Shown here: positions 49,027-61,125 of the stretch, piece by piece
How positions within the stretch are numbered: the first letter of the stretch is position 1
Layout of the letters: each line of letters starts with the position of its first letter
DNA from: Zhengitettix transpicula
Lineage: Eukaryota > Arthropoda > Insecta > Orthoptera > Tetrigidae
Length of the DNA stretch: 64,000 nucleotides
Reading direction: 5' to 3'
NCBI GenBank assembly: GCA_037074705.1
Contig: CM073591.1
Span: 32,158,587-32,222,586 of the forward strand
Position numbers and translations under genes: made by a program
The notes under the pieces: model-generated
The model's input: the letters and a program-made list of their open reading frames with translations, nothing else
Databases searched by the model: none
Told to the model about the DNA's origin: nothing

Positions 49027-49545
49027 ATTTTTTTTTTAGGGCAACAGGCTACATGAGGGTGATCCACTTTGGGCAACTCCCATTTAATAGCATAGGAAGG
49101 GATTTGAAAGGGGGGATGCGGAAGGGTGGAGGAAGGTAGCCAAGGGTTAACTAGGGCCCCCGGGCTAAATTTTAAGGATCCTACCTGGCGTTCGCCTAAA
49201 GAAATGCAGGGAAAACCCTAGAAAAACCTGCATCAGTTAGGTCGGGCATTGGGTACTTGTCCCACGCCCTTCCGATAGCGGGAGAGGAGTTTGCTGTGGG
49301 GACGCAGCATTCCCTTCTTCGTACCTCGACCTGCTTAGGAGGCAGCTGGCCGACTATTCCAATGGGAATAGCGAACAACTCTTACCGTATGCCCAAGGTC
49401 TGTGACCCCAGAACATACACCTCTCAAAACATGCCGAGGTGCCTCGGCTTGTGGGAACCTTAGTTCAAAAACGGAGAGGAAAAGGCATACCCAAAGGTAG
49501 CCCCTTCGTATCTCTCCTAAAAGGTTCTGCCTGCGAGAGAACATC
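49027..49545 (-). mobile_element. Retroposon family C, copy 8, longest
   Basis: Read on the reverse strand it runs from GCAGGCAGAACCTTTTAGGA, GAGATACGAAGGGGCTACC through all shared blocks to AGCCTGTTGCCC with a nine-A tail at about 49028-49036. About 510 bp. Small ORFs on both strands follow the repeat. Confidence 0.82.
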
Positions 49546-50946
49546 CCTCGCAAATTTATAATTTGAAATTATATCAATATATAAGGTAAACATTACAAAA
49601 TCAAACTGTCATAAATTTTATTCAAATTGTTAGTACAATGTTTTAGGTTATTAGCTTTTTTTATAGGATCTGATATACAGCATTTCACTTCATTAACCTC
49701 GAAAAGTAATTCATATTCTTGTCAACAATTGATACTTTACACTAATCTAATTTGAAGTTATTTAAATAAATATGTTTAGACAAAACAGAATAATGATGAA
49801 GTCGTAAATTAAGTGCTGAAACGTTGTTTAATTTTAGATTAATAAATTTTTGTTCTGACTTAAAATTGGCTGACATTAGTTTTCTCTACGGTCAGAATAT
49901 ATATCATTAATACGAAATACGATTATCGGATCTTAACATCTTATTGTCATTATATTATTATGTGAAAACAGTCAGTTAATTGTAGGAAAGATGTTACTAA
50001 AACTTTTTCCCAGAATGTTCAGTTTTACGTAAGAAAAATGATCCAGTAACTTAATAATCTCATCTTACGTGGAGCCGAGTGAAGAAAATACTGGGCAGTC
50101 CATAAATGAGGAGACGCGAATTCCTTCCCGGACTCGTCTGAATTTTGTGGATGCCTTTAAGATTCCTTTGAGCTCCATCAGCAGAAGGATTAAGAAACGT
50201 GCGAAAATTTCACGCGCCTCGGACGAGGCTTTAAATTGCATTCCTCCGAGCTGGAAGGCGCCGCAGCGGCGGGACCAAATTCAAATTGGCTGCGGATAAA
50301 AATTCCCATCTCCTTCCTGCAACGCGACGTTTCTATTCACGTGCACCGTTGATGCAACAAGCAGCCGTAGGCAATTTCATGGCCTGGGAAGCAGCCACAG
50401 GTCCCCTACTGGCTTCAAAGGGAAAAAAGAAATACTCCCAATTCTATTTTGACATACCTGATATTTGTAAAGAAATATAAAAATCGTCTGAGAATAAAAA
50501 TATAAATTGCAATCTTTTCCGTCTCAAGTACATCTATAAATAATTTTTTTATCATCTCACACGTTTATTTAATTTTTAACAGTTTATTTATCTATCTTAG
50601 TATGCTAATGAACTTTAAATGGACAGAAAATATAAAAAACTAAAAAACTTTTCTAATGGGGGCCAGTATGACCTTGAAGCTCTTCCTTGTGCCGACGAAT
50701 CAAATTCGTGCGACGTTGTCATAGATGCAGTAAGGGTTTGTTGACACTCATTAACTGTGTAGCCATGATCATCAATTCTCTGCTCTCATTCGCGGCTCCC
50801 ATTTGGATCAGAATATAATATTTAATACTAATGTATGTTTGCTGGTATTTCATTACATTTAACGTATTTAAATTATCTATTACATTGTTTTCTATATTTT
50901 CTCAAATTTAGGAATAGACACTATAGGCTATGTAATTATATGTATG

Positions 50947-50976
<30 letters not shown>
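49546..50976. other. AT-rich DNA with a GC-rich unique island
   Basis: The island at about 50060-50430 stands out. It has a 76-codon forward ORF (50069-50299) with ordinary-looking composition rich in R, K, S and I, followed by an overlapping 64-codon ORF. No family recognised. It may be an exon, a conserved non-coding element or a relic. (TA)n-rich sequence at 50943-50976 is the landing site of the next Helitron. Confidence 0.4.
49792..49824 (+). ncRNA. Hammerhead-like motif, sister of 48800
   Basis: TGATGA at 49794-49799, AGTCGTAAATTAAGTGCT, GAAAC at 49818-49822. The first core base is A instead of C and the stem is imperfect. Confidence 0.4.
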
Positions 50977-50977
<1 letters not shown>

Positions 50978-51728
50978 CTATATAATAAAAAAGGGAGTAT
51001 ATTTGTATGTATGTATGTTTGTATTTACGTTGTTCTTTATACAAATTTTATCGCGTGGACAGAATGCAACAAAAATTGGTATACGTATTCTGCCAAAATC
51101 GAGAACCGGTACTGTGGGGGTGAGAAACCCCTAGAATAAACGTGGAAATAATTATAATTGAAATAAGGTACGAATTAGTGTTAAATTACTGCGCGAGACG
51201 ATGACGTCATAAGTTTTCAAGACATTGACGCATCCTAAATATAGTTCTGTATTTCGTAATGAAATAAAGCAGAAATATTTTTATTTAATATAAAGTATAC
51301 ATGTGGAAAGAATTATAATTAAAAACCGTGATCATTAAATATTAATTTACTGCGCGCCAAGAGACAATGACGTCACGCGAGAGAAAGACGTTACTACGCA
51401 ACGAACGAAGGAGATTATTAGGAATTAAATAAAGCAGAAATATTTTCTTTAAATAAAAAGTATAATTTTATGCAGCAATTTTCCATCGAATGATAATAAA
51501 GAAGAATACGAATTACTTTACCATCCTTGGGGAAAATGTAAGTTAATTTTCGCGCTGTATTAGTTGTGAGTCTAGCTAACAATTTCATCAATGTAATATT
51601 TCATAATGTATGAAGACTGAGTGACGATTATATCCTGAAATACTCAAGGAATATATTTAAGTAATCAATTAAATACTTTTTCGAGTTTATATAAATAAGT
51701 ACACGAGCAACGCCGGGCACCTAGCTAG
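50977..51728 (+). mobile_element. Helitron subfamily A, complete non-autonomous copy
   Basis: Begins TCTATATAATAAAAAAGGGA after an A and ends CGAGCAACGCCGGGCACCTA, GCTAG; 752 bp. By eye about ten differences separate it from 40944-41654 over roughly 705 bases. It has two TGACGTCA octamers (51202-51209, 51368-51375). Its CTAG abuts the TC of the next element with no host base between. Confidence 0.88.
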
Positions 51729-54700
51729 TCTCCTATATAATAAAATAGCGTGTATATTTGTATGTATGTATGTATGTATTTACGTTGTTTTGAATACAAA
51801 TTTTATCGCGTGGACAGAATTTAACAAAAATTGGTATATATATTCTGCCAAAATCGAGAACCGGTACTGTGGGGGTGAGAAACCCCTAGAATAAACGTGG
51901 AAATAATTATAATTGAAATAAGTTACGAATTAGTGTTAAATTACTGCGCGAGACGATGACGTCATAAGTTTTCAAGACATTGACGCATCCTAAATATAGT
52001 TCTGTATTTCGTAATGAAATAAAGCAGAAATATTTTGATTAAATAAAAAGTATAATTTTTTTTCAGTAATACTCCATCGATTTTAGTAATAAAAAACAAT
52101 ACGAAACACTTTACTTGCGCAAAGTTAATTTGGAATAGTTAATTATCCTGCTATCTTTGATAAAGCCAATATGGCGCCTTATAATACATTCAAATGTGTG
52201 TCGGTCGAGATTTATAAAATTTTATAATATAACGTACTATTGTATCCTGTATAATATTTCAGAAGATAATAAGATTTGTCTGATGTACGACTGCTGAATT
52301 ATATGTTTGTAACTATAAAAGTATTGAAAATGACGTACGGAACTCCGAAAGTTTTTATGGTCGTTATTCAATTAATGCGCTATCAGTCAAAGGTATATAC
52401 AGAAATAGGAACATTTTAATTGAATTAAAAGTACAATTAATTATACTTTACGCAACGTATTTCTATAAATTTGTATAAATGTAAACAAATTATTGCGTGC
52501 AATTTGTGTCGTGAAACAAAAATTTGAGGTTAGGATAGCAATATTTGTTTTCCATTTTTGGGAACGACGTTATAGATGATCAATTTCTGAGAAATGAAGC
52601 TGAGCAAAAATATTTTGATTGAATAATAAGTATAATTAAATCTACCAATACTACATCGAGTGATAAATATAATTTATTATGAAAGGTTATACAATCCATG
52701 GCATTAATTTTCTTTTAAATAACTTGACTTTTGACGTATTTAACGGGATCAGGGACCAATATGTTGCCAAATTATATCTTGCAATACGCACTGGAAGATA
52801 CATAGAATTATGATAAAAACAATACTTAAATGTTCAAAATTGATATTTTTTATTGAAGACAGCGTATTTCGTAATGTTTTGCATTAATTTTATACAATGC
52901 TACCAACTGCAGATTGCTAAAACCACCAAATAGTTTAATTTCAGATGGAAAAATTATATGTCTACAAATTTAATAATTGTTTTAAATAGTGTATGTATAT
53001 CTATCTATATTATATATTTCTACATGCACCGGAGGAGACTAAGAATGGTGGAAAACACAATCCCTAATACTTCTTAATCATTATAATTTAATAGATTTTA
53101 AATCTGCAGAAAGTGACGTATTCTTAAAGTGAAATTCATGAAAAAATTTTTGTTATGTATGTATCATTATAATTTCACATATTTCATTCTAAATGTTTAA
53201 AGTCTAAGGGAGTAATTCCAAGTGAGAACTGTTAAATATAAATTTTGTGCAATATCGTTAATATTTTCTATTTGAGAGTTGACGCATACCGTAATGTATT
53301 GCATTCCTTATACAATGCTACCAACGTCAGAGAGTAGAATCCACCAAAGGGTACTTTGACTCCTTTAAGTATATATGGTTATATTCATAACGGTTTTGGT
53401 TGTATACCACAAATGTAGCGGTGTATGTTTTACACAAAAGAAGTGATGATATACATTACTCTATTTTCTTATTATTAATTTATAAAACAGAACATAAAAT
53501 TTTCATTTTAGAAATATGATATATACATATTTACATATATTGTTCAATAAATATATATATATATTATATATAGGCTCATATCCTCATTTTTATGAAGTAG
53601 GTTTTATAGCCAAATACTGACAAAAAGAAGTGATGATATACATTTGTCTGCAATTGGATAATACTTTTATTATTAATAATTTTAAAACAGATGTAAATTT
53701 ATCATTTTAGAAATTTTTGAAATTAAGTTGTTTCAAATGTGACATAGTCAAAATTATTCAGCCAGACATAACATAATTTTGTATAAGGTATATATATATA
53801 TATACATTACTTAAAAGACTTCCCAAATTTGTATATATATAATTTTTCCAGCTGAAAGTTATGTTAATAATATTTTTCAATAAATATATATATTAGATAT
53901 AGGCTCATATCCTCATTTTTATGAAGTAGGTTTTATAGCCAAATACTGACAAAAAGAAGTGATGATATACATTTGTCTGCAATTGGATAATACTTTTAAA
54001 ACAGATGTAAATTTATCGTTTTAGAAATTAAGTTGTTTCAAATGTGTCATAGTCACAATTATTAACTCGTTTGGATAGAAATGATCAGCTGATTAACATT
54101 CAGGCAACATAAATCTGTATACGGTACATATAATTTATTAATGTATTTTACTTAAAAGACTTCCAAAACTTATATATAAATAATTTTTCCAGCTCAAAGT
54201 TATGCTTTCAATTGTTTACTTTGCATTGTAGCTTAGAATTGTAAAAAATTACATATGTGAATTTCAAAGGCTCTTCCCAAATTTGGAATCTAAATTAATG
54301 TTTACTATGTCCAAAAATCATCTGATTTAGATAAACATTTATGAAATTCTATATACTATCCCATTTGGATAGTAAAAAAGTACAGAGATCAGATTACATG
54401 ATGAATGTTGATGTCGTTCAGTTACATAAAAATATTCGAAAAATAACCGAGATCCGAGTCAAATCGAAGGTAATGGATGTCGCTGAGTTAATTTGTGATA
54501 ATATCCACAACGGGCGAGGGGTGAGAGGAGTTGGGCAGAGGTGGTCGGGGGTTAGAAATTTAAAAACATGTTTACCGGCAGTTTTTTGCATCGAATAAAT
54601 ATATTTCTGGAAAAAATGAAATTAATAAGATTTTTGGACATGTTCTCCGTGTTTAATTTCAACCCCTTTCGGGATTGGGAGGGGAGCTCCCTTTACGGGT

Positions 54701-56576
54701 TTGGGGTGGAGTGGCATTACATAAAAATAACGCAAAAGCAATCAAGATTGGAGTCAAATTCAGGGTTATGTATGTCACTGAATTTGATTATGACATTCTC
54801 TTTAAACCCCAGGGACGGGCACGGACGGGGTGGAATTTTTAAAACGTATTAAATCTTCGATATTAACGTGGAATAAATAAATGTCAGGGTCAATGACGTT
54901 GATAGTATTTCTACCGATGTTGTTTGTAAAATTTCAACCCCTTTCAGCGTGAGAGGGGAGAACGCTTAAAGGTTGGGGATTAAATATTCTAACATCCTAC
55001 GACAACCGATATTTGATTCGGATAAATATTTTTAGGGGTCAAAGAGTTGATAATGTTTCTAGCAATTTGTATAATTTTAACCCCTTAGAGCATGGTAAAG
55101 GAGAACCCTTAGGGTGGGTATGGAAGGGCGTTACAAGGAAATAACGGGAAGACAACCGAGATTGGAGTCAAAACCAAGGTTATGGATGTCGCCGAGTTTA
55201 ATTATGACAACCAATTTGCTCATTTAACCCCCAGGATTTGGGTGGTTAGGGGTGGACATTTGGAAACATGCAATCACGGCGGTTATTAGCGTAGAATATT
55301 TTCAAAGGGTTAATTAGATTGATTGTATTTCTACTGATGTTGTGTGTGTAAAATTTCAACCTTTATCAGCATAATAAGGGAGCACGCTTAGGGGTGGGTG
55401 TGGACGGGTGTGGAAATACTAAAACATGTCAAAACAGCTGATATTTGAGTCGGATAAATATTTTTAGGCGGGGGCGGATGGGGTGGTAAATTTGGAACAT
55501 GCAAACACGGCAGATATTTGCATTGAATAAATATTTTTCATGGTTAATTATAATACATGAATTTCTATTGAAGTTATTTGTGTATGATTTCAACCCCTTT
55601 CGTCATGGGAAGCGGTGGACCTTTAGGAGTGGAGGGGCGTTTTATAAAATTAACGCAAAAACAACCGATATTCGAGTCAAATCTGGGTTACGGATGTCGC
55701 TGAGTTAAATTATGACAATCTGGTCAACGGGCGGGGTGTTTGAGGGGGGATGTTGACGGGGATTAGCGGGGTTCGGGGCAGGAGACGGAGCTACAAACTT
55801 TGAACATGTTAACCGGCCGATTTTTGGATCGAATCAATATAATTCAATATCAACGGAATTAATCAAATCTGTTTATAATTTCCACGTCTTTCTGGTTTGT
55901 GAGCGGTGCACCCTTAAGGGTTTAGGGTGTAGTGGCATTACATAAAAATTTCGCAATCACATTAGAGTTTGGAGTCTGAATTGAGGCTATGGATGCCACC
56001 TATTTTAATTATGACATTCAACTTGGCGTTTAACCCCCATTGGCGAGGTTGAACGGCGATGGAAATTATTTAAACATATTAATCGAAATAGTTCCTTTTT
56101 CCTTAATGTAATAAAGCAGAAATATTTTCATTGACTCAAAAGTATAATTTTATCCATCAATAGTCCATCGAATGATAATAAAAAAACAATACGAATACTT
56201 TAGGATCTTTGCAGAATGTAATTTGATTTTCGTGCCATATTAGTGACTAATATGGTGACCATTTGTTTACATTGTGAATCTAGCTAAGAATTTCATCAAT
56301 TTAATCTTTGGTAATGTCCGAAGACTGAGGGACAATTATATCCTGCAGTACTCAAGGAGTATATTTAAGAAGAAATTTGGAGGTATTTTTGTTGCGAATG
56401 ATGCAATAAAATTCAATGTATTTTATAGCTTTTCAATTAATGCACCATCGGTCTAAACAATGTACGGAACAGTTAGATTTAGGTTAAATCACTTCTGACT
56501 TAAGATTAATATAGAATTAAATACTTTTTCGGTTTTATATAAATAAGTACACAGGCAACGCCGGCAACCCAACTAG
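51729..56576 (+). mobile_element. Long mosaic Helitron (A - unknown - B - A)
   Basis: Begins TCTCCTATATAATAAAATAG directly after the previous CTAG and ends GGCAACGCCGGCAACCCAA, CTAG at 56573-56576. The first ~320 bases are A-type. 52100-54300 is AT-rich with repeated modules. 54340-56090 is B-type, with several degenerate modules (GTTACATAAAAATA, CAACCGAGATT.GAGTC, GGATGTCGC, TTTCAACCCCTTTC). 56100-56576 is A-type again. It could be one element that grew by template switching or a nest of older ones. No Rep/helicase coding is visible. Confidence 0.65.
53430..54205 (+). repeat. Tandem duplication, ~329-bp unit, inside the long Helitron
   Basis: TAGGCTCATATCCTCATTTT, GAAGTAGGTTTTATAGCC and AAAGAAGTGATGATATACAT recur 329 bases apart (53571 and 53900; 53628 and 53957). 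A partial earlier unit sits at 53441. A separate diverged pair around TACAATGCTACCAAC occurs near 52897 and 53312. Confidence 0.75.
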
Positions 56577-58200
56577 TCTTATAAATAAAAGAGAGTGTAT
56601 GTATGTTTGTTTGTATGTTTGTTTGTATGTATATTTGTATGTTCGTTATACAAATCTACACCGGTAGAGCAAATTTCACCAAATTTCGTACACGTGTTCT
56701 TTACGACCAGGAAACAAACACTGTCGGGGTGAGACATGTCTACCACCCCCAGAAGCGGAGATGCACGGGGGTTGAAATATTTAAACATGCTAAAACAGCC
56801 GATATTTTAGTCGGATAATAATTTTTAGGAGACCAAGATATTTATGGTGTTTCTACCGATGTTTTCTTAATATAATTTTCATCCCCTACACCCTGGGAAA
56901 AGGGCACCCTTAGGGTTTGGGGTGGAGAATACAAATCTATACCGGTGGATCAAATTTCACCAAATTTCGTACACGTGTTCTTTGCGACCAGGAAAACAAC
57001 ACTGAAGCGGGGGTGGACGGGGGTGGAAATATTTGAACATGCTAAAACAGTCGATATTTCAGTCGGATAAATATTTGTAGAGGTCAAAGATATTTATAGT
57101 CTTTCCACTAATGATATCTGAATATAATTTTCAACCTCTACACCCTGGGGAAAGAGCACCCCTAGCGTTAGAGGGGGAGAATACAAATCTACACCGCTGG
57201 AGCAAATTTCACCAAATTTGGTACACGGGTTCTTTGCGACCAGGAAAACAACACTGTCGGGGTGAGACGCGCCTACCACCCCCTGAAGCGGGGGTGGACG
57301 GGGGTGGAAATATTTGAACATGCTAAAACAGTCGATATTTAAGTCGGATAAATATTTGTAGAGGTCAAAGATATTTATAGTCTTTCCACTGATGATATCT
57401 GAATATAATTTTCAACCTCTACACCCCGGGGAAAGAGCACCCCTAGCGTTTGGGGTGGAGAGTACAAATCTACACCGCTGGAGCAAATTTCACCAAATTT
57501 CGTACACGGGTTCTTTGCGACCAGGAAAACAACACTGTCGGGGTGAGACGCGTCTACCAACCCCAGAAGCGGGGGTGGACGGGGGTTGAAATACTTAAAC
57601 ATGCTAAAACAGCAGGTATTAGATTTGGATAAATATTTTCGGGGTCATAGATATTGATTGTGTTTCTACCGATGTTATCTGAATATAATATTCATCTCCT
57701 ACGCCCTGGGAAAAGGGCACCCTTAGGGTTTGGGGTGGAGTTGCTTTACAGAAAAATAACGCGAATACAACCGAGTTTGGAGTCAAATCGAAGGTTATGG
57801 ATGTCAGTGAGTTTACTCCGGATAAATATTTTTAATTGCCCATTTAACCCGAAATGGTGGGGGTTGGAAGGGAAGATAAATAGTCAGTTCTTGCGCGTTC
57901 TTGGAGGAGAATTACGTGAATACTATTTCAACGGATGTTGTTGAAAATATAAATCCCTTTAGACATTAGTGGTGAGCTTGCTTAGGGCTGGGGGTGAGAA
58001 TTGTCTATTATTCTAAAACTGCCAAAATGTTATGTGTTTATGGGTAAACTAGATTGATATTGTTTCTACCGATGTGATATGAGTAAAAATTCAACACTTT
58101 CCACCACGGGAAAGTAGCAGATTTAAGGGTGGTGTTGTTCATACTATTTTAACCTATGTTGTTTCCATTAATAACGACGTTTAATCAAAAATAAAAGTGT
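56577..58200 (+). mobile_element. Helitron subfamily B with internal tandem array; 3' end not found
   Basis: Begins TCTTATAAATAAAAGAGAGT directly after the preceding CTAG, then a TATGTTTGT subterminal repeat. The body is B-type: GTTATACAAATCTACACCGG, CACCAAATTTCGTACACG, GACCAGGAAACAAACACTGT, CTACCACCCC. No hairpin-CTAG end was found before the next element, so the right limit is approximate. Many 60-100 codon ORFs on both strands are repeats of each other. Confidence 0.7.
56648..57640 (+). repeat. Tandem array of ~281-bp units in Helitron B
   Basis: Units begin at TACAAATCTA near 56648, 56929, 57181 and 57462, spacings of 281, 252 and 281. The 252 unit lacks a short segment around GGGGTGAGACGCG. 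Two more units occur in the next element at 58617 and 58909. Confidence 0.8.
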
Positions 58201-58529
58201 TTCAGAACCATTGCTTTTTGTACTCTTTTAAAAAGTTTTTATATTATAAATTGTTATAAACATAATTTTACATTTATTCCGTAATTGAAGATGTATTATT
58301 GTGAAGAAATAAAGCAACAAATAATCACGGACAAATAAATGTAACAAAAACTCTACATGCCAACGTAGTTTATAATTTAGTTTACTACAACTTCAATGAA
58401 AATATTATCCACGTAATCTACATTATTAGAACAATTGTTCTCAAAATCCTAAACCATATAAATCAATCCATTAATAATCACTTTTCTACCAGAACGAAAG
58501 GGCTTAATATAAATAATTATTACACTTAA
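58201..58529. other. AT-rich spacer inside the Helitron cluster
   Basis: About 330 bases that do not resemble either Helitron subfamily. Either host DNA or an unrecognised 3' part of the previous element. Confidence 0.4.
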
Positions 58530-61125
58530 TCTTATAAATAAAAATGAGTGTATGTTTGTATGTTTGTATATTTGTATGTTTGTAAATTTGTATGTTTGTA
58601 TATTTGTATGTTCGTTACACAAATCTACACCGCTGGAGAAAATTTCACCAAATTTTTTCGTACACGTGTTCCTTGCGACCAGGAAACAAACACTGTCGGG
58701 GTGAGACGCGTCTACCACCCCCAGAAGCGGGGGTGGACGGGGGTGGAAATATTTAAACATGCTAAAACAGTCTATATTTCAGTCAGATAAATATTTTTAG
58801 GGGTCACAGATATTTAGTGTTTCCACTGATGATATCTGAATATAATTGTCAACCTCTACACCCTGGGGAAAGAGCACTCCTAGCGTTTGGGGTGGAGAAT
58901 ACAAATCTATACCGGTGGATCAAATTTAACCAAATTTCGTACACGTGTTCTTTGCAACCAGGAAACAAACACTGTCGTGGTGAGACGCGTCTACCACCCC
59001 CAGAAGCGGGGGTGGACGGGGATTGATATATTTAAACATGCTAAAACAGTCTATATTTCAGTCGGATAAATATTTTTAGGGGTCACAGATATTAATAGTG
59101 TTTCTACCGACTGTTGGGGTGAGACGCGTCTACCACCCCCAGAAGCGGGTCGGGATTATCAGTAGAGCACTTTTAGGTGTTGGGTGGAGGAACGCTGCAA
59201 TAAAATAACGCGAATACAACCGAGATTGTAGTCAAATCCAAGGTTATGGATGTCATCCAGTTCAATTATAGCACCAAATTGCCCGTTTAGCCCCAAGGGG
59301 CGGGAGTGGATAGGATGGAAATTTTCTAACATGTGAAATCATCGATATTAGCGTGGAATAAATAAATGCCGGGACCATTGACGTTGATAGTATTTCTACC
59401 GATGTTGTTTGTAGGCATGATAGGGTTGGGGCTGGAGGGGATTTCCTTGAAAATAACGGGAAAACAACCGAGATTCGAGTCAAATCGAAGGTCATGGATG
59501 TCCCTGAACTTATTTATGACAATCTGGACAACGCGCGGGTATCGGTCGGGTTGGGATGAGTTACCGGCTGTTTTTTGCGTCGATTAAATATATTTCGGGA
59601 TGAATTAGATTAATAAAATTTCCCTACATGTTCTCTGTGTATAATTTCAGCCCCTTTCGGACTCATAAGGGTGCACACTTAAGGGTGGGCGTGTAGTAGC
59701 ATTACATAAAAAGAAACCAGAAACTATCGGGATTGTCACTGAGTTTAATTAATTTCCTTGAAAATAACGGGAAAACAACCGAGATTCGAGTCAAATATAT
59801 AATAAAATAGCTTGTATATTTGTATGTTTGTTTGTATGTATTTACGGTGATTTAAATAGAAATTTTATCGCGTGGACAGAATGCAACAAAAACTGGTATA
59901 TATATTCAGCCAAAGTCGAGAAGCGGTACTGTGGGGGTGAGAAACCCCTAGAATAAACGTGGAAATAATTATAGTTGAAATAAGTTACGAATTAGTGTTA
60001 AATTACTGCGCGCCAAGAGACGGTGACGTCATTGGCAAGACATTGACGCATCATAAGAATATAGTTCTGTATTTCGTAATGAAATAAAGCAGAAATATTT
60101 TGATTGAATAAAAAGTATAATTTTTTTTAGTCATACAGAAAAATAACGTTATTGGTGTCAAATTCAGGGTCATAGTGGTCAATTTATTTAATTTTGACAT
60201 TCACTATGTCAGTTAAGCTGTAGTTGTGGCCCTAGGAGTGGGGATGTGGATGAAGAGTCGTAATATAAAAGAAATGAATAAACAACTGCTTGTTATTGAA
60301 TCTGGCATAATTAAAATCACTGAGTTTTATCCCAACATTTACCATACGGGTTAAGTTGTACTTCAACCCCTATGAGACGGGGTGGAAGGGAATCAAACAA
60401 ACAGTAGCCTACAATTTGAAACGCGTAAAGAAAATTCTGCCAAACTTTATACACATGTTGTTTACGACCCAGGAACAAACATTGAGGGATTAAGGCACAT
60501 CTACTACCTGAAGCGTGGGGTGCCATTTTAAAAATATCCGTAAACGGCCATTATTAGAGTCGAATGAAACGTTTTGTGGCTCGTTGATTGTGTTATCCTA
60601 TACGTTATAAGTTTTAAATAAAAATATTGCAAAACATGACCGAGATTGATGTCGATTCGATGGTTTCAGTAAAAGCTGAGTTTAATTCTTGCATTAAACT
60701 TGATTGTTAAAGAAATTTTATGTTTCTCGACGTGGAGGTGGATGTGCTTGACAAAAAGTTACCCTTACCGGGTGTATTTTGGATTTTCTAAGGGTATCAG
60801 TTATATTTTTGTATCTATTTAAGTAAATGGTTGTAATTTTAATCTTTTTATGTACCAGGAGTAAGTTTAAACTTTATTCAGTTTGCGAGTATTTCTCAGT
60901 TTCAAATCGGCCTGATTTTTAGACTCTCTTATTCCCGAGTTGTTAATGAACCGTCAGTCATCATGCTGGTTTATTTGAAGTTAGTTGTGCCGAGGGGTTA
61001 GGTCGGGCAGGGGAACGGAAATGACGCCATTGATGCTGATTAAATGAAATGATGTTAGTGTCGAATCAATTCCTTCTCTAAGATAAATTAAGTAAATACC
61101 CGGGCAACGCCGCGGACTCAGCTAG
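58530..61125 (+). mobile_element. Helitron subfamily B, complete, with an A-type segment inside
   Basis: Begins TCTTATAAATAAAAATGAGT after an A and ends CCCGGGCAACGCCGCGGACT, CAG, CTAG before a T. B-type repeats fill 58610-59160. Further B modules follow to 59790. A subfamily A 5' piece lies at 59791-60130, then diverged B-like sequence to the end. No Rep/helicase ORF visible. Confidence 0.8.
59791..60130 (+). mobile_element. Helitron A 5' fragment inside Helitron B
   Basis: TATAATAAAATAGCTTGTAT, ATTTTATCGCGTGGACAGAA, GGTACTGTGGGGGTGAGAAA and a TGACGTCA octamer at 60024-60031 are collinear with other A copies. It stops near a T run without a 3' hairpin. Confidence 0.75.

Noticed and set aside
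57094..57632. Repeated 65-75 codon ORFs on both strands
   Set aside because: Same ORF recurs once per 281-bp Helitron unit; it reflects DNA repetition, not a gene family.
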